NCBI GenBank assembly: GCA_019637435.1
Contig: JAHBVO010000003.1
Span: 124,001 to 188,000, forward strand
Direction of reading: 5' to 3'
Origin: Candidatus Obscuribacterales bacterium
Lineage (GTDB): Bacteria; Cyanobacteriota; Vampirovibrionia; Obscuribacterales; Obscuribacteraceae
Length of the DNA stretch: 64,000 bases
Position 1 is the first letter of the stretch; every line of letters begins with the position of its first letter. A model generated the notes under the pieces. The model made no database searches and had not been told where the DNA came from. It was given only the letters and a program-made list of their open reading frames with translations. Shown piece by piece: positions 53,334 through 61,852 of the stretch. The translations under genes and the position numbers were made by a program.

Positions 53334-54545
53334 ATGTTCACGAAAAACAAACTCGCCCTCGTGGCATTCATCGGCGTTGTGGTCCTGGCAATCGCCGCGG
53401 CCGCCGTCATCGCGTTCACCCCGAAGCCGGACCTGACGAGCGACTTGTTTCCCGAGCGCTTCGGCAACGAACTCCAGCTTCCTCAGAAATCGGGAAGCAT
53501 TCGCTCAGTCGAGATGTGGTCCGACCAGCGCACTCCCAAGTTCGGTGTCGAGGACCACGCCGACGGCACTACCACGCACTACCGCTACCGCTCCGACGGC
53601 ACGCTCGCGAGCGCGACGCTCTACGCCGCCGCCGATCAGTCCGGAAATCGCGCCGTGATTCGTGACTCGACGATGGCTGCCGACGGTTTCACATACGTCA
53701 AGGACATCACCTACTTCGCGGACGGCTCGGTCTGGAAGGACTTCGTGCTTGCCGACGATGGAACGACGCACAGGATGTTCTACCATCCCAACGGCGTCCT
53801 CGCCAAGGATCAGGTGATGGAGTACGAGTGGCGAGTCTGGAAGCTCATGAGCGAAAAGGCTTTCTACGACGACGGCAAGAAAGCTCGCGTCTTCCTGATC
53901 ACCCGCGGCAAATCGCTGGAGGACACCATATACGGTGCCGGCGAAACGCTGCAGGCTCATAAGAAGCACGACTACATCGCGCGCACGTACACCGAAACCT
54001 GGTATCACGACGACGGCAAAACGCCTCTTCGCCTGGTCGAGCAAACCTCCGAAGGCACGAAGGCAACAGTGATGCGCATGGACGGCTCGGTGGCTGAAAC
54101 CTACAGCTGGTGGGGCGAAGTGCAAAAGTCCGGAATCACGGTCAACATCTTCGACCGCGCCGGGCGCAAGCGCTACGAGCAAACCTACTGGTGGGGCTAC
54201 CAGACCAACAAGCTCGAGCTCCGCTCCGTCGAGGTCTTCGACCGCAACGGCAAACTGACGAACTTCGTCATGTACTACACCAGCGGTCCGGAAGCCGGCA
54301 AGGTTGAAGCAGACGCGACCTTCAGTTCCGACCAGGGCTGGAGCGGTCCCCACGTCCGGCGCGAATACCGCAAGGATGGAACGCTCGCAGTCGCGAAGCA
54401 AAACAAAAACACGAGCACCACGATTTCCGAGGAGAAGTTCACCGCGGAGCAGAACATACTCCCGACCATCAACTCGGAATGGGCAGTCTGGCATTCTGTC
54501 GAAACGCCACCGCAGATGGTGACCTACGTCCCACCCAGAGACTAA
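53334..54545 (+). CDS. Exported YxxDG-repeat protein, paralogue 4
   Basis: 403 residues from the ATG at 53334 (GAGGAGGATT upstream). N-terminal anchor (MFTKNKLALVAFIGVVVLAI, continuing Ala-rich to about 32). Repeats include EDHADGTTTHYRY, YRSDGTLASATLY, TYFADGSVWKDFVL, FYHPNGVLAKDQ, YRKDGTLAVAKQN. The layout matches the proteins at 5389 and 21693: anchor, short Pro/Leu linker, repeats, and a C-terminal P-x-MVTYVPP tail. Function unknown. It lies behind a terminator, so is probably separate from the MoxR-like cassette. Confidence 0.7.
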   Translation: MFTKNKLALVAFIGVVVLAIAAAAVIAFTPKPDLTSDLFPERFGNELQLPQKSGSIRSVEMWSDQRTPKFGVEDHADGTTTHYRYRSDGTLASATLYAAADQSGNRAVIRDSTMAADGFTYVKDITYFADGSVWKDFVLADDGTTHRMFYHPNGVLAKDQVMEYEWRVWKLMSEKAFYDDGKKARVFLITRGKSLEDTIYGAGETLQAHKKHDYIARTYTETWYHDDGKTPLRLVEQTSEGTKATVMRMDGSVAETYSWWGEVQKSGITVNIFDRAGRKRYEQTYWWGYQTNKLELRSVEVFDRNGKLTNFVMYYTSGPEAGKVEADATFSSDQGWSGPHVRREYRKDGTLAVAKQNKNTSTTISEEKFTAEQNILPTINSEWAVWHSVETPPQMVTYVPPRD

Positions 54546-54610
54546 AACGTCGATGAGAGACCAGCGTCCCGCCAGCGCTTCTCCAAATCTCCGTGAACGT
54601 CTCCTCCTCC

Positions 54611-54639
54611 CGAGGACCTCCCCAGGTCCTCGCTTTTTT
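54611..54639 (+). terminator. Intrinsic terminator of YxxDG paralogue 4
   Basis: Perfect stem CGAGGACCT (54611-54619) / AGGTCCTCG (54624-54632), 4-nt loop, then CTTTTTT. Confidence 0.9.
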
Positions 54640-54648
54640 AAACCACCC

Positions 54649-54874
54649 CTACTATATCATCTCGTTCCGCAATCATCCCAAAAGACTACGTGGAAGCGGC
54701 TTTGCGCCGATGCCTTCCCACTCCTCCCTTTCTCCCTACTATATTTTTTCGTTACTCCGACATCCCAAAAGACTACATGGACGGGGCTTTTCGCCGATGC
54801 CTTCCATCAGGGTCGCGTGGTTGTCTATGAGGCGTTGACAGTTTTCACAAAAAGCGGCAACGCCTCATAGACAA
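54649..54874 (+). repeat. Dispersed CTACTATA/TTGTCTA element with duplicated 5' part
   Basis: CTACTATAT at 54649 (10 bp after the terminator) and again at 54736; the two 87-bp halves share ATCCCAAAAGACTAC-x-TGGA and CGCCGATGCCTTCC. The element ends in a perfect 17-bp palindrome, TTGTCTATGAGGCGTTG (54821-54837) / CAACGCCTCATAGACAA (54858-54874), with a 20-nt loop. Confidence 0.8.
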
Positions 54875-55542
54875 ACCCAGCACACTTTGGCGTCTCGGCG
54901 GCATGACATCAGCCATTCCAACTCGTTAGATTGTTTCCCTCCACAAGTGAATTCCTCAAACAGCAACGCCTGCAATGGTTTGAACCGATTCGTCCAATTC
55001 CTGAAGGCTGAAATCGCAGCAAAACGGTTCCCCTGACACCGGAACGGAATTAACGAGTTTCCGGCAGACCCGTCATGCGTGGGGCGAGAGTTTCACACTT
55101 GCGCGTCCCGCCTTGCGCAGCTCTCGCCAACTCGATTGACCTTAAAAGGCGCTAAAAAGCTGAGTCGGTTTATCTGCCAAGAAAAACCCGATATTCCAAG
55201 GCCGCGGACCCGCAAGCAACTCTGAACTAGACTACAGGCTCTCTCATCTTGACAATACTAAACTGGTCTTAACTTGTGATCTTGCAGCCTGAACAAACTA
55301 AAGTGAACTCAGCTTCTGACATCAACTTCACCGGTTTCTCACACCCACAGTCTCCCGCATCAACCCCGAATTTCCGCAGCAGTCTGTGCTCCGGAGAAGA
55401 CCGTCAGCAGCGAGCGAAGGGCATTCCTAACCCATAATCCAGCAGATCGGATCATGAACGGATTGCCCGGATGGAACACGCGAAGCGCCTGAGTACAAGC
55501 GCGTGTTCTGCAACCCAAACTCAGGCAGATTGGATACACCTA
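54875..55542. other. Intergenic region without a recognised gene
   Basis: 668 bp before the gene at 55543. TTGACA at about 55248 has no good -10 partner. No hairpin terminator, tRNA or small gene seen. Confidence 0.5.
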
Positions 55543-56580
55543 ATGAAAAACACCATCGCCACCATCGAAGCATCGAACTTCGATGAAACTGTGAAGGCTG
55601 AGCTCAAGGCGCTCGTCGAGACCACCAAGCTGGCCAAGGACACCGACTCCTCCAGCCAGGCGGCCATGCACAAGTACAAAGCCGGCACCAACGAACGGCA
55701 ATACGCCCGCCGTATCGCGGAAAAGATGACGAGCGAAAAGCGCACCGAGATGCAAGTTCATCAGTTCGCATATCGCAACGCCTTCGCCAACGCCGTCTTC
55801 AGCGTGCACCAGGCTCGCAAGACGCTCGTCAAGGTCGGCGCCGACATCCGCGCTCTGGTCGCACGTCTCGAACCCGAGGCCAAGGACCCGAGCAATCGCA
55901 ACGCTCTGATTGCGGTCATGGGAATCGCGTACGAAACCGACGGCATCAACCCTGACGCAGTTCTCAGCGAGCTGGACAACGTCAGCGACATCTCGCGCGA
56001 GCGCCTGCTGGAAGCTGTTCGCACCATCTTCGCACACAAGAAAGCCGAGTCCGGCATGATGGCGGCGACGTCCTTCAGCTCCTACGAATTGCTGATCACC
56101 GACCCGACCGCCGAGCTGCAGGCTGTGCAAGACGCTCTCCAGCCCGCGATCGCCGTGCGCCAGGAGTTCGAAGATCACTGGAACTTCTACAGCTTCGCCA
56201 AGGCACGCTTCAACGTGCCGCAGTTCACGCAGCGCATGGAGCAAGCCGTTGCCGAAGGCGACGAAGCCAAGATCGAGAGCATTCGCGCCAGCCGCCGTGA
56301 CGCCGAGGGAGCGGTCTTCGTCGCCGCTTCCAATTGGGTCAACGCTTACCCGCGGATGGTGAAGATTCGCGAGAATCTCAAAGCCGCCATCCATCGCGCG
56401 GCGGACACAATCACGGAAACCAATTCGCTCGAATCGACCATCGCCATGAGCCATCTGATCGGCTGCTGGAAGTGGCACAGCGAATTGACCGGCTACATCG
56501 AGGGCAAGTTCCGCAAGGCTGACCTTGCGAGCGTCCTCGCCGGCCTCGACTTTGACGCGAAGGAATATCTGCGCGGTTGA
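55543..56580 (+). CDS. Helical protein of unknown function
   Basis: 345 residues from the ATG at 55543; an in-frame ATG at 55471 would add 24 residues that look non-coding, and both have weak ribosome binding sites. Almost all helix with coiled-coil-like stretches (FDETVKAELKALVETTKLAK, RRIAEKMTSEKRTEMQVHQF, FTQRMEQAVAEGDEAKIESI). No signal peptide or membrane span. There is no motif I can name. Single gene followed by a GC hairpin. Confidence 0.6.
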   Translation: MKNTIATIEASNFDETVKAELKALVETTKLAKDTDSSSQAAMHKYKAGTNERQYARRIAEKMTSEKRTEMQVHQFAYRNAFANAVFSVHQARKTLVKVGADIRALVARLEPEAKDPSNRNALIAVMGIAYETDGINPDAVLSELDNVSDISRERLLEAVRTIFAHKKAESGMMAATSFSSYELLITDPTAELQAVQDALQPAIAVRQEFEDHWNFYSFAKARFNVPQFTQRMEQAVAEGDEAKIESIRASRRDAEGAVFVAASNWVNAYPRMVKIRENLKAAIHRAADTITETNSLESTIAMSHLIGCWKWHSELTGYIEGKFRKADLASVLAGLDFDAKEYLRG

Positions 56581-56594
56581 CGCATACGGTTTGC

Positions 56595-56622
56595 GGCGAG
56601 AGGGAGCACGCTCCTTCTCGCC
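56595..56622 (+). terminator. Hairpin after the helical-protein gene
   Basis: GGCGAGAGGGAG (56595-56606) / CTCCTTCTCGCC (56611-56622), one mismatch, loop CACG. Without a T-run; 14 bp past the stop. Confidence 0.55.
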
Positions 56623-56661
56623 TGCAGACTGCCTCTTCACACGAACGCATGAGCACATCCA

Positions 56662-57387
56662 ATGCGATCAATAGTTCCCGAAACTGCTCGCAACATCGTT
56701 GCCATGGGCGGAGCCTTCGGCTACGACAACGACGCGGGTAAACGGTTTTTGAAACTGATGTTGCGGCTGACCGGCAAGCGCAAACCGCGCATTATGTTCG
56801 TCGGCACAGCATCAGGCGATCACGACTATGGGCGCGTCTGGTTCTACAGCCAGCTCGCCGGTCGAAACTGCTACCCCTCGGTTCTGAAGCTCTTCGAGCC
56901 TGTTCCGAGCGACCTGACTTCACTCGTGCTCTCGCAGGACGCGATCTTTGTCGGCGGAGGCAACAGCACGGCGCTTCTTGGCGTCTGGCGCGCCTACGGC
57001 TTCGACAAAGCTCTCACCACTGCGTGGGAGCATGGTGTCGTCTGTGGTGGCGCAAGCGCAGGCGGAATTTGCTGGTTCGAACAAGGCATCTCTGCAAGTT
57101 CCTACACCGACAAGGTGGTGGCACTCCAGGGACTCGGTCTTGCGCGCGGCAGTTTCAACCCGCACTACGACACGGATCCGAAACGCCGTCCGGCATACCA
57201 CAAGCTCATCGAAACCGGCATCGCCCTCGATGGCATCGGCGTCGACGAAACCGCAGCCGTTCACATCACCGGACGCGACAACGTTCGGGCTCTGAGCGGC
57301 GACGGGAAATCGGCTTGCCATCGCGTTTTCCTCGATGGCGGCAAGGCAGTGGAAACGACGCTACCGGTCTCGGTCGTCCGTCGATGA
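56662..57387 (+). CDS. S51 (peptidase E / cyanophycinase-like) peptidase
   Basis: 241 residues, the length of peptidase E. The nucleophile Ser132 is in CGGASAGGICW, with FVGGGNSTALL (97-106) forming the strand before it and GSFNPHYD (His168) near the active site. The N-terminal NIVAMGGAF strand supports a start upstream of Met15, so the ATG at 56662 is kept despite a weak Shine-Dalgarno. S51 enzymes cleave Asp-X dipeptides or, as cyanophycinase, cyanophycin; the short form here fits dipeptidase E better. No cyanophycin synthetase is in the window. Confidence 0.85.
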   Translation: MRSIVPETARNIVAMGGAFGYDNDAGKRFLKLMLRLTGKRKPRIMFVGTASGDHDYGRVWFYSQLAGRNCYPSVLKLFEPVPSDLTSLVLSQDAIFVGGGNSTALLGVWRAYGFDKALTTAWEHGVVCGGASAGGICWFEQGISASSYTDKVVALQGLGLARGSFNPHYDTDPKRRPAYHKLIETGIALDGIGVDETAAVHITGRDNVRALSGDGKSACHRVFLDGGKAVETTLPVSVVRR

Positions 57388-57392
57388 AACAG

Positions 57393-57450
57393 AAGCGAGG
57401 CCAGCAAAGCGGTTTAAACCCGCCGAGCCGCCTCGCTTCCCCTTTTCCCA
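57393..57450 (+). terminator. Terminator of the S51 peptidase gene
   Basis: Stem AAGCGAGGC (57393-57401) / GCCTCGCTT (57430-57438) with a structured 28-nt loop, followed by CCCCTTTTCCCATTTTCCC. Confidence 0.6.
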
Positions 57451-57464
57451 TTTTCCCAATATGT

Positions 57465-57613
57465 CTACTATATTCTTTCGTACACTTCAAGCCCCAAAAC
57501 AGCGCCCCTGTAACAGTCTTCAACACCAGCCGTTTCGCCAACCCGCTCAATATTCGGGTTTGGCTACGAGAGAATGACAGAATTCGCCAAAAGCGTCATT
57601 CTCTCATAGACAA
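57465..57613 (+). repeat. Dispersed CTACTATA/TTGTCTA element, single copy
   Basis: CTACTATATT at 57465 and a 19-bp inverted repeat, TTGGCTACGAGAGAATGAC (57560-57578) / GTCATTCTCTCATAGACAA (57595-57613), 17 of 19 pairs. It shares the CAAGCCCC-AAA motif after CTACTATA with unit 1 of the 10.3-kb array. It fills the space between two convergent genes. Confidence 0.75.
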
Positions 57614-57624
57614 CAGATCTGACC

Positions 57625-58713
57625 TCAATCGAGAATTCCACGATGACTGAGAAGCGCGCGCGTGTGCTCGGAAAGTTCTCCCTGTGGCGCCACTCTCAAT
57701 GCATCCACGAATCCAGCAAAGGTCTCCATGGTATTCCTGGCGACTGCGTACTGTTCCTCAGTCAGGCGATACGCCGTATTCAACGCACGTGTAGTCGCAG
57801 CAAATCCTTCCATAATCGCCTGCCACTTCTTATCCGAGTGGGCGGAGAAATCGAAAGACGCAAGGCTCGTCACCACGGGCGACACCACGAGCATTTCGTT
57901 TTCTGCTTCTGAGCTTCGCCCCCTGGGCGGAACGCAACGACCGCCACAGAGTATGCGCCAGGCGGAGTTCAAAAGCCGACTGTAATAACCCGGCTCGGGA
58001 CCGACATCGCAGACGATGATTTCGCCTGGTTTGGCACAGAAGAATTCTTCGGCAACGGAAGTTGGACGAAAACCCTCCCAGCTCACCCCACCGTCGCAAA
58101 GGTGCATAATCTCGCCACTCTCCAGAGGAATATCGACCGGCGCGAAGATACCTGGAACCGAACAAGAAGCCTGAATAGACAATCCAATCGGCGGCGCCGC
58201 AGACGAGACGCAGCGAAATTTTTCGCCCCGAACGCGTGAGTAAACGCCGCTTCCGGTCAGGAGCACCTGAGCATCATCCTTCACAGCCAAAGTCCAGTAG
58301 CCAGCCGGCCAAGACGCAGAAAAACTCTCCAACCAGACACCGATGCGATCTGTCTTGAATACTCCTTTACTGGGAACACTCCCACGGTAACGCCCATCGC
58401 GATAGTGCGCCGCAATGACTGTGGCAATCGACAACTCGCGATCGAGCATGCTTTCGAAATTGAGCTCCAGCGCCATGTCGACAATTTGCTTGATACTCAA
58501 GCCAGCGGCGAAAAGCCGCAGTGGAATTGAGCCGCCACTGATGCCACCAATACTCTTGAACGTGCGAACGCCAAAGAATTCGAGCGCCATCAGCATTCCA
58601 GAAGTAGCAAGAATGGCGCGCGAGCCCCCTGGACCCGCAATCAGGTGATAGCCACCATTTGCGGTATCACCTTCGCGATCGCGAACGGCTAACGATGTTT
58701 CCTCCTTAAACAT
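57625..58713 (-). CDS. Patatin-like phospholipase
   Basis: 362 residues; AAGGAGAATAACA precedes the ATG. The catalytic dyad Ser59 (GGISGGS) and Asp207 (LCDGGV), and the oxyanion GPGGSRA at 27-33, are all present. Patatins hydrolyse acyl esters of phospholipids. Between the dyad residues there is a larger insertion (about 85-170) than in short bacterial patatins. No signal peptide. Third gene of a minus-strand group with PrsW (66 bp gap) and FtsH. Confidence 0.88.
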   Translation of the reverse strand: MFKEETSLAVRDREGDTANGGYHLIAGPGGSRAILATSGMLMALEFFGVRTFKSIGGISGGSIPLRLFAAGLSIKQIVDMALELNFESMLDRELSIATVIAAHYRDGRYRGSVPSKGVFKTDRIGVWLESFSASWPAGYWTLAVKDDAQVLLTGSGVYSRVRGEKFRCVSSAAPPIGLSIQASCSVPGIFAPVDIPLESGEIMHLCDGGVSWEGFRPTSVAEEFFCAKPGEIIVCDVGPEPGYYSRLLNSAWRILCGGRCVPPRGRSSEAENEMLVVSPVVTSLASFDFSAHSDKKWQAIMEGFAATTRALNTAYRLTEEQYAVARNTMETFAGFVDALRVAPQGELSEHTRALLSHRGILD

Positions 58714-58779
58714 TGTTATTCTCCTTCATCACTGAATGTCAGCTGGCTGCCAACATGGAAGCGTATGCACGAATTTCTG

Positions 58780-59559
58780 TCAGTCTTGTTTACCGGTGAC
58801 CACCTCAATCTCTACTCCGGAAACCTCCTTCTTCAACCTGAAGTGCAACAACCACATGCCGGCAAAGAACACCGTCAGAAGCAGGCCAGCGCTTCCGGAA
58901 TACTGCGCCGTGGTGTCCCACAATCCATGCAAGAAAGCCGTGAAAGCGAGCGCGAGAGCCGGGTATCCAAAACGCGCCTTGCCATGCATGAAACGAGAAA
59001 CAGCAAATGCCGCTCCCCATATCGACGAGTACAGACAATGCAGCGGAACGCGCACTAGAGCTCCAAGAAGGAAGAACTGAGAAGCCGTTCCGGCACTCTG
59101 CTGAAGCAGATAGATGTTGTGGAAGAAGTTTTCGTGCAGAGCAAAGCCCAATCCGGCTGCAGCACCCAATACCATTCCATCTCTAGGATGGCGGATACCA
59201 GCCGGATTGACAAACTCGATGAGTAAGAAGACAGCGAAAAATTTCGCCAGCTCCTCAACCACACCCGCGCGCACGACGAACCAACCGAGCTGGTCACCGC
59301 TCACCAACCAGGCAATTGGTTCGCCCAGAAAGTCGCCGAGTCCCACAAACAGCGGAGAAACAGCATAGGCGATCGCCATGCAGATGGCGCTGTCAGTGAC
59401 TAAAGAGGATGAAGCATCTTTCTTCCTCGCACAGAAGAAATAAAACCATGCTACCACCGGCAGTATCGCAAGAAGCGCACTCAATGCACCTGTGCTATAT
59501 GTGTCAAGCGCCAGGTTGAGCAGCGCGGAAGCCAGGACCAGAATGTAGAGTACTTTCAT
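58780..59559 (-). CDS. PrsW-family intramembrane metalloprotease
   Basis: 259 residues; GTGAGG upstream of the ATG. Eight or so hydrophobic segments. Motifs: Glu102-Glu103 in GVVEELAKF, GLGFALHENFFHN, a His in PLHCLYSS and FLHGLWD, the conserved set of PrsW/CPBP-type membrane proteases. PrsW in Bacillus cleaves anti-sigma factor RsiW; here no anti-sigma gene is near. Probably clips membrane proteins in stress signalling. It lies 187 bp after ftsH on the same strand. Confidence 0.88.
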   Translation of the reverse strand: MKVLYILVLASALLNLALDTYSTGALSALLAILPVVAWFYFFCARKKDASSSLVTDSAICMAIAYAVSPLFVGLGDFLGEPIAWLVSGDQLGWFVVRAGVVEELAKFFAVFLLIEFVNPAGIRHPRDGMVLGAAAGLGFALHENFFHNIYLLQQSAGTASQFFLLGALVRVPLHCLYSSIWGAAFAVSRFMHGKARFGYPALALAFTAFLHGLWDTTAQYSGSAGLLLTVFFAGMWLLHFRLKKEVSGVEIEVVTGKQD

Positions 59560-59746
59560 TATTAGTACCTCACTTACGTTTTGAATGTTCAGAGGAGCAA
59601 GCCGCAGCCTTTACGTGCCGCGACTTGCTGTTTTGATGCGCAGAGACCGCGTGATATTCCACAGCCACCAAATCACACCAGATATGGTGTCATGGCTTTA
59701 ACTTTCACATCTCGTCAGTTTACGAAGAACTCCGCATCGCGCCAGT

Positions 59747-61852
59747 TCACGCGGAAGTTGCAAGCAAACGCTGAGGAATGCGGATTTCCAGCTGGGGAAG
59801 CGCCTTCAGCAGTTCATCCTCAGACAGGGGCTCCAGTGATACTTCAGGCAGCCCTTCGCCAAAATGCCCATCCCAGAGTTGCGCGAACTTGACACGCAGC
59901 ATGGTTTCGTCTTCGGTGAGCACCGGAGCCAACTCATGCATAAGCTCTGTCAGCGGCTTGAGGACGCGTTCTGCGCGCAACATGCAGTCGGCGAGAATCA
60001 AGAAGATCTCGTGATCGATCTGGTTGGAACTTTCCGGCCCGATGCCATAGCCTCCGCTCTGAGCCATAGTCATGCCCAGATACGGATTGTCACTGGTTCT
60101 GCCCACGGAGATGGTTCCGAGGTTGCTCATGCCGAAGCGAGTGACCATGTGCTTGGCGATGTCGTACGCGCGATCGATGTCGTTTTGCGCGCCGGTCGAA
60201 CGCGTGCCGAGAAACATCTGCTCCGCGCGGGTAGCCGCCAGCAGCGTGGTGATGCGACCGCGCAGCTGTTCCCTGGTCTGACAGAACGGCTCCTCGTCGC
60301 CCTGAAAGGCCGTGTAACCGCCGGCGCCACCAGCACCGATGATGGTGATCTTTTGAACCGGATCGTGCCAGAGCCCGCTCCAGTCGCGGCTCAAGCGATA
60401 GAGGTATTCACCGACGAGCGCATGACCGAGTTCGTGATAAGCGAGAAGCCGCTTCACATTCGCACTCAGACGCTTCGACTTGCCCTCAGTCGCCTGACCT
60501 CCCATGAAGATCTGAGAGATACCGACATCAAGGTCCTCGCGCGCGACAAACTCCGCTTTCCTGGAGCGACCGAAGAGCTTACGAGTCCTCTTAATAGCCG
60601 CAAGAGGAGCATGTACCTTAATGACGTCGGCGATGTCCGACCCAACCATGCCGGCCATAGCACCAGCCAGCTCCCAAAGATCGATGGCAGGGTCCAGCTT
60701 GACGTTGCGAGCATGAACTTTAATGATTCCGAGCCGACCCTGGCGATCAGGTTCTGACACTATAATTTGCGTGCCGAAGCGACCGCCGCGTTTGATAGCC
60801 GGGTCGAGAACATCAGGTCGGTTGGTCATGCCGAAGGCAACAAGACCATCAGAGGTATCGAAGCCGTCGATTTCAGTCATCAACTGCATTAGCGTCTGTT
60901 GACGTTCGTCATTTCCGCCACCAACTCCGGTACCACGATGCTGACCGACGGCGTCGAGTTCGTCGATAGCCAGGATGCAAGGCAGATTCTTGCGAATCTC
61001 AGAGAACAAGTCGCGCACACGCGCAGCGCCGACTCCGACGAACATTTCGACGAATTCCGGGGCGTTGACGTAGAAGAAAGGTACGTTTGCTTCACCGGCA
61101 ACGGCTTTGGCGAGCAGCGTCTTGCCGGTACCGGGCTTGCCGACCAGAAGAATACCTTTCGAGAGTTTGCCGCCCAGCTCACGTAGTTCGGCAGGATCTT
61201 TCAGAAATTCCACGACCATTTGCAGCTGTTCTTTAGCCTCGTCCACGCCTTCGACATCAGCAAACGTCACCTTCGGACCGTTCTCCGGCTCGAACTTCCT
61301 GTGCTTTGACTTGGCGAATTCGCCCGCGCCACCGCCTTGCTGCATATTGCGCATCGAGCGGAACATCCAGAAAAGACCTGCGATCGGCAGAGCAAACATG
61401 ATGAAGGTCAGAAATGTGCCGAGGAGACGCTCGACGCCTGACGCATTGCCGCCTTCGGACGGTCCCTGAGTGTACTCCTGTTGCACGTCCTTGCCGGCCA
61501 TCGGCAACGACTGTTTCTTCACACCGGCTTTCTCAGCTTCGCCTGTAATTATGTTGTAGTCGAACTCACCGGGGATGTCGGCAACAACATTGCTCGAATC
61601 GCCGACACCATCGACGATCACCTTGTCGGGAAACTGCCTCAGCCCTTTCACGAACACCAGCTTTTCGATAGATGCTGGCTCGTTCTTGACGCGCTCAAGC
61701 GCTACGCTGAAGTCGATGCGCTTGGCATATGCGTAGTCGGCGGCGGGAATATAGGGACGTTCCATTGATGAAGTGCCGAGCCAAACCGCGACGAACAGCA
61801 TGCCGAAGCCAGCCCAGAGCAACCATTTCGGGGGTTCTTTGAAAGAGTTCAT
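59747..61852 (-). CDS. ftsH: FtsH-type membrane AAA+ zinc protease
   Basis: 701 residues from the ATG at 61852 (AGAGGG upstream). Membrane span 10-27, extracytoplasmic domain to about 140, second span about 145-164. Walker A GKPGTGKT (238-245), Walker B ILAIDELD (293-300), pore loop FVEMFVGVGAARVRDLF, Arg fingers in AIKRGGRFGTQI (canonical ALLRPGRFDRQI changed but both Arg kept), protease site HELGH (473-477), and STGAQNDIDRA. An ATP-driven protease for membrane and short-lived proteins. The degenerate SRH and the extra Tyr/Ser-rich segment after HELGH mark it as an accessory paralogue rather than the main FtsH. Confidence 0.9.
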   Translation of the reverse strand: MNSFKEPPKWLLWAGFGMLFVAVWLGTSSMERPYIPAADYAYAKRIDFSVALERVKNEPASIEKLVFVKGLRQFPDKVIVDGVGDSSNVVADIPGEFDYNIITGEAEKAGVKKQSLPMAGKDVQQEYTQGPSEGGNASGVERLLGTFLTFIMFALPIAGLFWMFRSMRNMQQGGGAGEFAKSKHRKFEPENGPKVTFADVEGVDEAKEQLQMVVEFLKDPAELRELGGKLSKGILLVGKPGTGKTLLAKAVAGEANVPFFYVNAPEFVEMFVGVGAARVRDLFSEIRKNLPCILAIDELDAVGQHRGTGVGGGNDERQQTLMQLMTEIDGFDTSDGLVAFGMTNRPDVLDPAIKRGGRFGTQIIVSEPDRQGRLGIIKVHARNVKLDPAIDLWELAGAMAGMVGSDIADVIKVHAPLAAIKRTRKLFGRSRKAEFVAREDLDVGISQIFMGGQATEGKSKRLSANVKRLLAYHELGHALVGEYLYRLSRDWSGLWHDPVQKITIIGAGGAGGYTAFQGDEEPFCQTREQLRGRITTLLAATRAEQMFLGTRSTGAQNDIDRAYDIAKHMVTRFGMSNLGTISVGRTSDNPYLGMTMAQSGGYGIGPESSNQIDHEIFLILADCMLRAERVLKPLTELMHELAPVLTEDETMLRVKFAQLWDGHFGEGLPEVSLEPLSEDELLKALPQLEIRIPQRLLATSA

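Noticed and set aside
55471..55542. N-terminal extension of the helical-protein gene
   Set aside because: The 24 extra residues are Cys/Thr/Gln-rich and unlike the rest; the later ATG is at least as good.
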